Assembly (NCBI GenBank): GCA_012837865.1
Contig: DUQJ01000141.1
Location: 1-34,049, forward strand
Source: Clostridiales bacterium
GTDB taxonomy: Bacteria; Bacillota; Clostridia; Lachnospirales; Lachnospiraceae
Reading direction: 5' to 3'
DNA length: 34,049 bases
Positions 25,830 to 33,176 of the stretch are shown one piece after another. The notes under the pieces are model-generated. The model searched no databases. It was not told the DNA's origin and saw nothing but the letters and a program-made list of their open reading frames with translations. Position 1 is the first letter of the stretch. The number at the start of each line of letters is the position of its first letter. The position numbers and the translations under genes were made by a program.

Positions 25830-26612
25830 ATGGGAGAAGTTATAGTAGTTACATCCGGTAAAGGTGGGGTAGGTAAAACAACGACCACTGCGAATGTAGG
25901 AACAGGTTTAGCTAAGTTAGATAAAAAGGTTGTATTAGTTGATACAGATATAGGGCTTAGGAATTTGGATGTTGTTATGGGGCTTGAAAATAGAATTGTG
26001 TATAATATAGTAGATGTAATTGAAGGTACTTGTAGAATACGTAATGCTATTATCAGAGATAAAAGATATCCAAATCTTTATTTGTTACCTTCTGCACAAA
26101 CACGTGATAAGGCAGCAGTAACACCAGAGCAAATGAAAAAATTAACTGATGAATTAAGAGAAGAGTTTGATTATGTAATAATGGACTGTCCTGCAGGAAT
26201 TGAACAAGGTTTCCAAAATGCAATTGCAGGTGCCGATAGAGCATTAGTTGTTACAACACCTGAGGTATCAGCAGTAAGGGATGCTGATAGAATAATAGGT
26301 TTACTAGAAGCAAATGAAATGAAACAAACTAATTTGATTATTAATAGAATTAGAATGGATATGGTTAAGCGTGGTGACATGATGTCTAGCGAAGATGTAT
26401 TCGATGTGTTAGCAATTGATATAATTGGAATTGTTCCTGATGACGAAAATATTGTTATTTCAACAAATCAAGGTGAGCCTTTAGTTGGATCTAATACAGC
26501 TGCTGGTAAAGCTTATATGAACATTGCAAGAAGAATTACAGGTGAAGAGGTTCCTTATTTAGACCTTAACAATAGAGGGAATTTTTTTAGCAAACTATTT
26601 GGCAAGCGATAA
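25830..26612 (+). CDS. minD: Septum site-determining ATPase MinD
   Basis: MinD is the membrane-bound ATPase that carries MinC. The deviant Walker A motif GKGGVGKTT covers 10-18, with both signature lysines (11 and 16). VDTDIGLRNLDVVMGLENR and MDCPAGIEQGF follow as expected. The last residues, GNFFSKLFGKR, form the amphipathic membrane-targeting helix. Length is 260 residues. The ATG at 25830 has TGGAGG 6 bases upstream. Confidence 0.98.
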   Translation: MGEVIVVTSGKGGVGKTTTTANVGTGLAKLDKKVVLVDTDIGLRNLDVVMGLENRIVYNIVDVIEGTCRIRNAIIRDKRYPNLYLLPSAQTRDKAAVTPEQMKKLTDELREEFDYVIMDCPAGIEQGFQNAIAGADRALVVTTPEVSAVRDADRIIGLLEANEMKQTNLIINRIRMDMVKRGDMMSSEDVFDVLAIDIIGIVPDDENIVISTNQGEPLVGSNTAAGKAYMNIARRITGEEVPYLDLNNRGNFFSKLFGKR

Positions 26613-26630
26613 GATTGGGAGGTAAATATT

Positions 26631-26906
26631 ATGGGATTAATTGATTTATTTAGAAGAAAAGGTTCTGGTAGTATTGCAAAAGACCGACTTAGACTAGTTT
26701 TAGTATCTGATAGGGCTAATTGTTCACCAGAAATAATGGAACAGATTAAAAATGATATTATAGCAGTTATATCAAAATATATAGAAATTGATACTGAGGG
26801 ATTGGATATAAAAATAACTCAAACAGAATCTGATGGAAACAATGGTATTGTACCTGCATTATATGCAAATATACCAATTAAAGATATGAAGACCTATAAA
26901 AAATAG
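26631..26906 (+). CDS. minE: Cell division topological specificity factor MinE
   Basis: MinE stimulates MinD ATPase and gives the Min proteins their spatial pattern. The 91-residue protein has the N-terminal membrane and MinD-binding region (MGLIDLFRRKGSGSIAKDRL, then LRLVLVSDRANC). A C-terminal dimerisation domain starts at about residue 38. The ATG at 26631 has GGGAGGT upstream. MinE implies an oscillating or MinE-regulated system rather than the DivIVA-MinJ arrangement of Bacillus. Confidence 0.96.
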   Translation: MGLIDLFRRKGSGSIAKDRLRLVLVSDRANCSPEIMEQIKNDIIAVISKYIEIDTEGLDIKITQTESDGNNGIVPALYANIPIKDMKTYKK

Positions 26907-26916
26907 AGGAAATAAT

Positions 26917-28038
26917 ATGTTTAAATTCAAAGAATATAATTATAAGAAATATGATTTGTTACTTCTATTTGTGGTTATACTTTTAGGTGTAATCGGATGT
27001 TTTTTAATTAAGCAAGTTCAGATTGATGGTGAAAATTTATTAAAGAAACAAATCATTGGTTTAGCAGGTGGCTTTTTTATTGTTATTGTTATTTCTTTAA
27101 TAGATTATCATTTTATAAGTAAATTTTTTATTCCACTTTATTTGTTGAATTTAGGATTACTTATAATGGTTAAATTATTTGGTGTAAATTTTAATGGCGC
27201 ACAAAGATGGTTAGCATTTAAGGGTTTTCAATTTCAACCATCTGAATTAAGTAAAGTTATATTGATTATATTTTTTGCTAAATTATTTGTACTTTTAGGT
27301 AATAATCTTAACAAAATATATTCTTTAGCCTTATCTTTATTTTTAATGGCAATACCTACATTTTTGATTTTAACTCAAACTGATCTATCATCTAGTATGG
27401 TTTTGATTTTTGTTTTTACAATGATGATATATGTTGCGGGATTAAGTTATAAAATAATTATACCGACAATACTTATTGGAACGCCAGCATTAGCAGGAAT
27501 CATATGGTATGTACAGCAAGATTATCAAGGATTATTAAATTATTCACAACAACAAAGAGTATTATCAATTATTACTCCCGAATTATATCCAGCTATTATG
27601 TGGCAACAAGAAAATTCAATTCAAGCAATTGGTTCTGGTGGTTTATATGGTAAATTAATAACAAATGCAGAACAGATCAGAGGTTATAGTTATGTTCCAA
27701 TATCAGAAAGTGATTTTATTTTCTCAGTTGCTGGAGAAGAATTTGGATTTATCGGTTCCTTTATACTAATAATGATTTTTGCACTATTAATTTTTATATG
27801 CTTGATTACAAGTAAACAGGCTTCTGATAATCTAGGTAAATATATATCTATTGGAATTGCTTCCATGTTTATGTTTCAAGTATTCGTTAATATAGGTGTT
27901 GCGACATCTATTTTACCTAATACAGGCTTACCATTACCATTCTTAAGTTATGGATTAAGTTCATTATTAAGCAGCATGATAGCAGTTGGTATGATGTTAA
28001 ACATTAGATTACAAAGAAAGGTAGGAGATAACTCATGA
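26917..28038 (+). CDS. rodA: Peptidoglycan glycosyltransferase RodA (SEDS family)
   Basis: RodA polymerises glycan strands from lipid II during elongation and works with PBP2. The 373-residue protein has about ten membrane segments. Family marks are GAQRWL at 94-99 and QPSELSK at 107-113. The catalytic Asp266 is in ISESDFIF, followed by GEEFGF. The C-terminal INxG-type loop reads VNIGVATSILPNTGLPLPFLSYG. The ATG at 26917 lies 10 bases after minE with AGAGGAAA upstream. The stop overlaps the next ATG in an ATGA arrangement, suggesting coupling. Confidence 0.95.
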   Translation: MFKFKEYNYKKYDLLLLFVVILLGVIGCFLIKQVQIDGENLLKKQIIGLAGGFFIVIVISLIDYHFISKFFIPLYLLNLGLLIMVKLFGVNFNGAQRWLAFKGFQFQPSELSKVILIIFFAKLFVLLGNNLNKIYSLALSLFLMAIPTFLILTQTDLSSSMVLIFVFTMMIYVAGLSYKIIIPTILIGTPALAGIIWYVQQDYQGLLNYSQQQRVLSIITPELYPAIMWQQENSIQAIGSGGLYGKLITNAEQIRGYSYVPISESDFIFSVAGEEFGFIGSFILIMIFALLIFICLITSKQASDNLGKYISIGIASMFMFQVFVNIGVATSILPNTGLPLPFLSYGLSSLLSSMIAVGMMLNIRLQRKVGDNS

Positions 28039-28430
28039 ATATTGCTATGATAGCCCATGATGCTAAAAAAGTATTATTGCAAAATTTCTGTATTGCATAT
28101 AGAGGCATTTTAAGTAAAAATGAACTTTATGCAACTGGAACTTCTGGAAGACTTATTGAAGAAGTAACCAATATAAATGTGCATAAGTATTTAACCGGGC
28201 ATTTAGGTGGAATTCAACAATTAGGCTCACAAATAGAACATAATAATATTGATTTAGTTATATTTTTAGTTGATCCATTAACTAGAAAATCACATGAACC
28301 AGATGTTGATATTATTTCTCAATTATGTGATGTGCATAATATACCATTAGCTACTAACCTTGCTTCTGCAGAAATGCTTCTTAAAGGATTAGATCGTGGT
28401 GATTTATCTTGGAGAGAAATCTTTAAATAA
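28035..28430 (+). CDS. mgsA: Methylglyoxal synthase-like protein, catalytic Asp replaced
   Basis: This 131-residue protein aligns without gaps to E. coli MgsA at an offset of 11 residues. That enzyme converts dihydroxyacetone phosphate to methylglyoxal and phosphate. Conserved positions are His8 and Asp9 (AHDAKK), the ATGTSGRLI phosphate loop, Asp80 (LVDPLT), and His87 and Asp90 (SHEPDVD). The essential base, Asp71 of E. coli, corresponds to Ile60 here: GGIQQLG instead of GGDQQ. Normal activity is therefore doubtful. The protein may have lost this reaction, use another residue, or serve as a binding or regulatory protein. It overlaps rodA by 4 bases. Confidence 0.88.
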   Translation: MNIAMIAHDAKKVLLQNFCIAYRGILSKNELYATGTSGRLIEEVTNINVHKYLTGHLGGIQQLGSQIEHNNIDLVIFLVDPLTRKSHEPDVDIISQLCDVHNIPLATNLASAEMLLKGLDRGDLSWREIFK

Positions 28431-28450
28431 ACTTTATTCAAGGAGGTAAT

Positions 28451-29410
28451 ATGAAAAAAATATTATTTTTATTCATGATATTTGTTATCATTTTATCTGG
28501 TGGCTGTAATAATAAAAACAAATTATTTTTAGACTACAATAAATCTAATATAAAAAATACAGATAATATTTATCCTAAAGAAAATTTAGATTTTTTTTCA
28601 AAAGATCTTATTATAATACCATCAGAATATAATAATGGTAATGATGAATCTCTAACATCGTCATCCTCATTATTAATTAACTTGTCTGACAAAGAGTTAA
28701 TATATGCTGATAATGTTTATACAAAACTTTATCCTGCAAGCCTAACAAAGCTTTTTACTACATTAGTTGTATTGAAACATGGTGAACTAATGGATAATGT
28801 TACAATTGGATATAATTCATCTAATATATTGGAACCTGGTGCAAAAACTTGTGGATTTAAAGAAGGAGATATAGTTACTCTTGAAACATTATTAAATTCA
28901 TTTCTAGTTTATTCAGGTAATGATGCAGGAATTGCAATTGCTGAACACTTAGCTGGAAGTGAAGAAGCTTTTGTTAAACTTATGAATGATGAAGCTAAGA
29001 ATATAGGAGCATTACATTCTAATTTTATTAATCCTCATGGATTACATGACGAGAACCATTATACCTCGGCATATGATGTGTATCTTGTCTTCAATGAATT
29101 AATTAAATATGATGTTTTTATTTCTATTATAGGCCAATCTTCATATATCGCAAACTACTTAGATAAAGAAGGAAATACCGTTGAAAAGAACTTTAAAAGT
29201 ACTAATGGATATTTAAATGGACAAATCAATCCAATAGACGATTTATCAATTATAGGTGGCAAGACTGGTTATACAAGTAAAGCTGGTAATTGTTTAGTGC
29301 TTTTATCTAAAGATAAAGATGATAAAAATTATATTTCAATAATCTTAAACACAAATTCAAATGAAGAATTGTATTCACAAATGAATATTCTACTATCTAA
29401 AACAAATTAA
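28451..29410 (+). CDS. Lipoprotein-like D-alanyl-D-alanine carboxypeptidase (serine-type, S11)
   Basis: This protein should trim the terminal D-Ala from pentapeptides in the wall, limiting crosslinking. The three active-site motifs are SLTK at 97-100, SGN at 155-157 and KTG at 271-273 (GGKTGYTSKAGN). The N-terminus is a signal sequence ending LSGGC, so Cys19 may be lipid-modified, although the -3 residue is Ser rather than Leu. At 319 residues it is shorter than many DacA proteins and lacks an obvious C-terminal amphipathic anchor, which fits lipid anchoring. The ATG at 28451 has AAGGAGG upstream. It closes the elongation and Min island before a terminator. Confidence 0.9.
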   Translation: MKKILFLFMIFVIILSGGCNNKNKLFLDYNKSNIKNTDNIYPKENLDFFSKDLIIIPSEYNNGNDESLTSSSSLLINLSDKELIYADNVYTKLYPASLTKLFTTLVVLKHGELMDNVTIGYNSSNILEPGAKTCGFKEGDIVTLETLLNSFLVYSGNDAGIAIAEHLAGSEEAFVKLMNDEAKNIGALHSNFINPHGLHDENHYTSAYDVYLVFNELIKYDVFISIIGQSSYIANYLDKEGNTVEKNFKSTNGYLNGQINPIDDLSIIGGKTGYTSKAGNCLVLLSKDKDDKNYISIILNTNSNEELYSQMNILLSKTN

Positions 29411-29483
29411 AACCACTTTAGTAAATTATACAAAGAACAAATATATAAGATTAAATTCTTTGTTAATATTAAAGTGGTTTTTG
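29409..29483 (+). terminator. Long-hairpin terminator after the carboxypeptidase gene
   Basis: AAAACCACTTTA at 29409-29420 pairs over 12 bases with TAAAGTGGTTTT at 29470-29481. An inner stem pairs ACAAAGAA (29430-29437) with TTCTTTGT (29456-29463). A short T run ends the outer arm. The left arm starts on the stop codon. Confidence 0.75.
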
Positions 29484-29495
29484 ACATTTTAAAGG

Positions 29496-29524
29496 TTGAA
29501 TTTCTATGTAAAATATACTATAAT
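29496..29524 (+). promoter_or_regulatory. Predicted SigA promoter for the small P-loop gene
   Basis: TTGAAT at 29496-29501 and TATAAT at 29519-29524 are 17 bases apart. The start would fall near 29531, giving a leader of about 87 bases. A TTGACA at 29481-29486 also exists but is too far from this -10 box. Confidence 0.6.
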
Positions 29525-29538
29525 TTAACTATAGTTAA
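29525..29538 (+). promoter_or_regulatory. Perfect 14-bp palindrome at the predicted transcription start
   Basis: TTAACTATAGTTAA is a perfect palindrome directly after the -10 box and spans the expected +1. Its core ACTATAGT recurs upstream of spoIVA (7024-7031) and of the HlyD-like gene (30453-30460). It could be an operator; chance in AT-rich DNA is possible. Confidence 0.4.
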
Positions 29539-29617
29539 TTAATATTTATGCAACTTTTATAACAATATATAGGTATCGCATGTTTTTAATAGCGTCCATC
29601 ATAAGGAGGAGATTTCA

Positions 29618-30058
29618 ATGATACAGATTATTGCAGGTGAAAAAGGTAAAGGTAAAACAAAGGTTCTTATTGATAAGGCAAATAATGATATAATTACAGC
29701 AAAGGGTAATATAGTATATCTAGATAAAAGTAATAAACATATGCATGAATTAAGTAATAAAATTAGATTAGTTAATGTACGTGATTATTTAATAGAATGT
29801 AAAGATGAATTTCTTGGGTTTGTTTCTGGAATTATTTCACAAAATCATGATATAGAATCAATTTATTTTGATAGTTTTTTGAAAATTACATTAAATGAGG
29901 ATTTAGATAAAGAAGAAAAATTACAAAACTTAGATCATATACTTTCTAAGTTTCAAAAAATATCAGAAAAGTTTGATGTTAATTTTATAATAAGTGTATC
30001 CCTTGATTATAAAGATATACCTGAAAATGCGAAAGAATATGTTATAGTATCACTATAG
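29618..30058 (+). CDS. Small P-loop protein of unknown function
   Basis: This 146-residue cytoplasmic protein starts directly with a nucleotide-binding P-loop, GEKGKGKT at 7-14. A Walker B-like strand ending in Asp85 (SIYFDSF) follows. No membrane segment or partner domain is visible. The size suggests a minimal P-loop fold without additional domains. I recall similar conserved unnamed proteins in clostridia, but cannot confirm this here. The ATG at 29618 has AAGGAGG at 29603-29609. It is monocistronic, with its own promoter, a palindrome at the start site and a strong terminator. Alternatives are a small kinase or an ATP-dependent regulator. The function is unknown. Confidence 0.85.
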   Translation: MIQIIAGEKGKGKTKVLIDKANNDIITAKGNIVYLDKSNKHMHELSNKIRLVNVRDYLIECKDEFLGFVSGIISQNHDIESIYFDSFLKITLNEDLDKEEKLQNLDHILSKFQKISEKFDVNFIISVSLDYKDIPENAKEYVIVSL

Positions 30059-30085
30059 ATAATGATACATAAGTTTAAATAATAT

Positions 30086-30116
30086 ACAGGAGCGTCTAAT
30101 TAGGCGCTCCTGTTTT
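30086..30116 (+). terminator. Strong terminator between converging genes
   Basis: ACAGGAGCG at 30086-30094 pairs with CGCTCCTGT at 30105-30113. The stem extends inward by a G-T wobble and two pairs to a 4-base loop, and TTTT follows. It probably serves the P-loop gene, and may also stop the reverse-strand gene that ends at 30133. Confidence 0.88.
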
Positions 30117-30132
30117 AATAAATAATATAAAT

Positions 30133-30330
30133 TTATTCGTTATGGATTCTGCCAAAGTAACTTAATGCGTACAAACCACAAATTCCTACTATTGAATAAA
30201 TGACTCTTGTCCAAACTGTCATTTGACCAAATATAAATTTAACTAAATCAAAATTGAAAAAACCTATTAAGCCCCAATTCAGTGCGCCAATTACAACTAA
30301 TGACAATGCTATATAATCTAATGTTTTCAA
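30133..30330 (-). CDS. DUF378 family small membrane protein
   Basis: This is the only reverse-strand gene in the window. The 65-residue product begins MKTLDYIALSLVVIGALNWG and contains the NWGLIG motif (18-23) typical of DUF378. Two membrane segments lie at about 6-25 and 43-60. The function of the family is unknown. The frame is open further upstream, but a TTG at 30330 is chosen because AAAGGAGG lies 7 bases before it, and the N-terminus then matches the family. I found no convincing promoter in the region of about 105 bases between it and the divergent promoter at 30437. Confidence 0.88.
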   Translation of the reverse strand: MKTLDYIALSLVVIGALNWGLIGFFNFDLVKFIFGQMTVWTRVIYSIVGICGLYALSYFGRIHNE

Positions 30331-30433
30331 TGTTTTACCTCCTTTAAGAAATATATTTAGTATTAGGTTTACCAATTCTTTTTTGATTATTCACATTTAA
30401 AACAAATATTATTTAAATATTTCTTTAAAAACA

Positions 30434-30442
30434 TGTTATAAT
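30434..30442 (+). promoter_or_regulatory. Predicted extended -10 promoter for the HlyD-like / yggS / sepF unit
   Basis: TGTTATAAT at 30434-30442 is an extended -10 element (TGn followed by TATAAT). No good -35 box is visible at the right distance, which is acceptable for this promoter class. Transcription would start near 30450, next to ACTATAGT at 30453-30460. Confidence 0.55.
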
Positions 30443-30502
30443 AGATATACTTACTATAGTGGATTTGTAAAATTGCATAAAATGTCATTAGGGGGATTAA
30501 TT

Positions 30503-31891
30503 GTGGCAAGAAAAAATAATGTTGTAAAATTCAAAAAAAGAAAAAATATAAACATAGGAATTGTTATTTTTTTTATTATGTTTATTTATATTATTATACA
30601 AATATACTTTTATTATACGAAGGAACATTTAACAATATATGAAGTTAAAGAAGGAAGTAATGTTGAAGAAACCAAAGTTACTGGTCTGATTTGGAGAGAA
30701 GAAGAAATTTTTTATACAAACGAAGCTGGGTATTTATCTTATTTAATTAAAGAAGGTGAAAGAGCATATAAAAATTCACCAATATATTCAATAGACGATA
30801 ATAAAGAGATATATGATTTAGTTACAAGTGGAGAAATCCTTATTACTAATCCTCCAGATAGTATAAATCTTGTTAAAAGTAATATTAATCGATTTCATAC
30901 TAAGTATTCAGATGTTGAATATAAAACTGTTTATGATTTTAAAGAAAAAATGACTAATGTAGCATCATCATTATTGAATGAAGCAATGTTATTAAATATC
31001 GATAAAATAAAAGACAGTACTGGATATTCATCTAATTTTCATACAGTATATACTGAAAAAAGTGGAATTATATCTTATTATATTGATTCATTTGAATCAA
31101 TTCCATTAGATCAAATCAGTATGGATATGTTTGATTTAGATAATTATAATAAAACTAATATTAGAACAAATGAAATGCTACCAAGTAATACACCGGCTTA
31201 TAAACTTATTTCAAATGATAATTGGTCAATATTAATACCTTTAAATGAAAAACAATATTCCTTAATTGAAGATAAAGAATATATTGAATTTACTTGTTTA
31301 AAAAATAAACTTAATTTTGTAGAAAAATTTACTATTGTGAAGAACAATAATGATAATTTTGCTAAAATAGACTTGAATAAATATTTACCACTATATATTG
31401 ATGACAGATATTTAGATTTACAAATTAATTTAAATAAAAGTCAAGGAATGAAAATTCCATTAACAGCAATAACAGAAAAAGAATTTTATATTATACCATT
31501 AAGCTTTTTTACAACAGGTGGTAATAGCGTAGAACCCGGCTTAATTAAAGAAATATTCGATAAAGATACTGGTGAAATAACTTATGAATTTGTAGAGGCC
31601 AATATTTACTATGATGATGGTAAATATGCCTATATAGATACTAAGGTATTTAATTTAGATTCAAGTTTTTATTCACAAAAAGATAATTCTAGCTTTAAAA
31701 TTAATAAGACTGGTAGATTAACAGGTGTTTTCAATGTTAATAAAGGCTATGCTGTTTTTTGTAGAATAGAGCCACTATATCAGAATGATTCATATTGTAT
31801 TATAGATATGAATACCAAAAATGGCTTATCACTATATGATCATATTGCATTAGATGCTTCAATAATTGAAGAAAGCCGTATTATTTATTAA
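30503..31891 (+). CDS. HlyD-like membrane-anchored protein of unknown function
   Basis: This protein of about 462 residues has a basic N-terminus, one membrane helix at about 17-37 and a large outer domain. The region at 60-98 (GLIWREEEIFYTNEAGYLSYLI onward) resembles the biotinyl-lipoyl-like half domain of HlyD-type adaptors. A second such strand pattern occurs near KSGIISYYID. No ABC or RND transporter gene is adjacent, so an efflux role is doubtful. It lies just upstream of yggS and sepF, where similar genes occur in other clostridia, which suggests an envelope or division role. The start is GTG at 30503 with AGGGGG before it; ATG at 30482 and TTG at 30473 are open but lack a site. Confidence 0.8.
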   Translation: MARKNNVVKFKKRKNINIGIVIFFIMFIYIIIQIYFYYTKEHLTIYEVKEGSNVEETKVTGLIWREEEIFYTNEAGYLSYLIKEGERAYKNSPIYSIDDNKEIYDLVTSGEILITNPPDSINLVKSNINRFHTKYSDVEYKTVYDFKEKMTNVASSLLNEAMLLNIDKIKDSTGYSSNFHTVYTEKSGIISYYIDSFESIPLDQISMDMFDLDNYNKTNIRTNEMLPSNTPAYKLISNDNWSILIPLNEKQYSLIEDKEYIEFTCLKNKLNFVEKFTIVKNNNDNFAKIDLNKYLPLYIDDRYLDLQINLNKSQGMKIPLTAITEKEFYIIPLSFFTTGGNSVEPGLIKEIFDKDTGEITYEFVEANIYYDDGKYAYIDTKVFNLDSSFYSQKDNSSFKINKTGRLTGVFNVNKGYAVFCRIEPLYQNDSYCIIDMNTKNGLSLYDHIALDASIIEESRIIY

Positions 31892-31914
31892 TTAACAAAA
31901 GAAAGGCATTATAA

Positions 31915-32619
31915 ATGAGTATAAAAAATAATATAATAGAAATTAAAAATAGAATAAATGAAGCTTGTAAGAAAGTTAATAGAGATCCAAATGAAATTAC
32001 ATTGATTGCTGTGAGTAAAACAATGACAAATGAAGATATAATAGAAGCTGCAAGTTTTGGAATGACTAATTTTGGTGAAAATAAAGTTCAAGAATTAAGT
32101 ACAAAATACAATGAAATTAATAATCCAAGTTTAAAATGGCATCAAATAGGTCATTTACAACGGAATAAAGTGAAATATATAATTGATAAGGTAGAATTAA
32201 TTCACTCAGTCGACTCAATAAAACTAGCTAGTAAAATTAATGATGAAGCATTAAAAAGGAATATAACTGCTAATATATTAATTCAAGTCAATATAGCTAA
32301 TGAAGAGACTAAGTTTGGAATATCTAGAAATGAAGCTCATCATATTATTCGTGAAATAGACAAAATGAGTCAAATTAACATTAAAGGTCTAATGACAATA
32401 GCACCTTATGTAGAAAATTCAGAAATAAATAGGATTCATTTTAGAACTTTAAAGGATTTACATGTTGACATAAGTTCCAAAAACAAGGATAATATATTTA
32501 AAGTAAAAAATTCCTTTGATATTCTATCAATGGGAATGACTAATGATTATGAGGTCGCTATAGAAGAAGGTGCAAATATGATTCGTATTGGTACAGGCAT
32601 CTTTGGTGTACGAGAATAG
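31915..32619 (+). CDS. YggS/YlmE family PLP homeostasis protein
   Basis: This 234-residue protein binds pyridoxal phosphate and helps control free PLP and amino-acid balance; it is not known to catalyse a reaction. Lys35 in AVSKT should hold PLP. Other family segments are FGENKVQEL, KWHQIGHLQRNKVK, IHSVDS, LIQVNIANEETKFG and the final MGMTNDYEVAIEEGANMIRIGTG. The ATG at 31915 has AGAAAGG upstream. Position before sepF matches the Gram-positive division cluster (ylmE-sepF). Confidence 0.95.
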   Translation: MSIKNNIIEIKNRINEACKKVNRDPNEITLIAVSKTMTNEDIIEAASFGMTNFGENKVQELSTKYNEINNPSLKWHQIGHLQRNKVKYIIDKVELIHSVDSIKLASKINDEALKRNITANILIQVNIANEETKFGISRNEAHHIIREIDKMSQINIKGLMTIAPYVENSEINRIHFRTLKDLHVDISSKNKDNIFKVKNSFDILSMGMTNDYEVAIEEGANMIRIGTGIFGVRE

Positions 32620-32631
32620 GGAGAATAAAGC

Positions 32632-33168
32632 ATGGCAAACATTTTAAAAAACTTTTTAGATTCAATGAAACTATCAGAAAATGAATATGATGATTTTGAT
32701 GATGATTTTGATAGTAATACAAAACCAAAGAGAAGAAAAGAAAATAAGAACGCTGATTTAAATGAGGACATTAATAATTCTGTTATTCAATCTCCGCAAA
32801 CCACAAAAAAAGAGAGGGCTGCAAGAATGGATAGGGCTTCTAGCAAGGTAGTTCCAATGAGAGCATCATCTAAGGGTTTGGAAGTATGTATAATGAAACC
32901 TACAACTTTTGAAGAATCGCAAGAAATTAGTGATTTATTATTATCGGGGAAAGCAACAGTCATTAATTTAGAAGGCTTTGATGATAAAATAGCCCAAAGA
33001 ATTATGGACTTTGTATCAGGGTGTGTTTATGCTATTAATGGCAAATTACATAGGATATCTAACTGTATATTTATCGTATCCCCTGACAATGTTGATATTT
33101 CGGGTGATTATCTAGAATTAATTGAACAAAATGGTTTTGAGCCACCTACATTTGAAAACAGGTTTTAG
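32632..33168 (+). CDS. sepF: Cell division protein SepF
   Basis: SepF bundles FtsZ filaments and tethers them to the membrane. Residues 1-14 (MANILKNFLDSMKL) form the membrane-binding amphipathic helix. An acidic stretch (EYDDFDDDFD) and a basic, disordered linker follow. The SepF core covers about 83-172 (LEVCIMKPTTFEESQEI, then VINLEGFDDKIAQRIMDFVSG). Length is 178 residues. The ATG at 32632 has AGGGAG upstream. The S4 protein follows after 8 bases; the ylmG gene often found between them is missing. Confidence 0.96.
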   Translation: MANILKNFLDSMKLSENEYDDFDDDFDSNTKPKRRKENKNADLNEDINNSVIQSPQTTKKERAARMDRASSKVVPMRASSKGLEVCIMKPTTFEESQEISDLLLSGKATVINLEGFDDKIAQRIMDFVSGCVYAINGKLHRISNCIFIVSPDNVDISGDYLELIEQNGFEPPTFENRF

Positions 33169-33176
33169 GTAAATGT

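Noticed and set aside
29481-29486. TTGACA overlapping the terminator T run after the carboxypeptidase gene
   Set aside because: It is 32 bases from the TATAAT at 29519; TTGAAT at 29496 fits with 17 bases.
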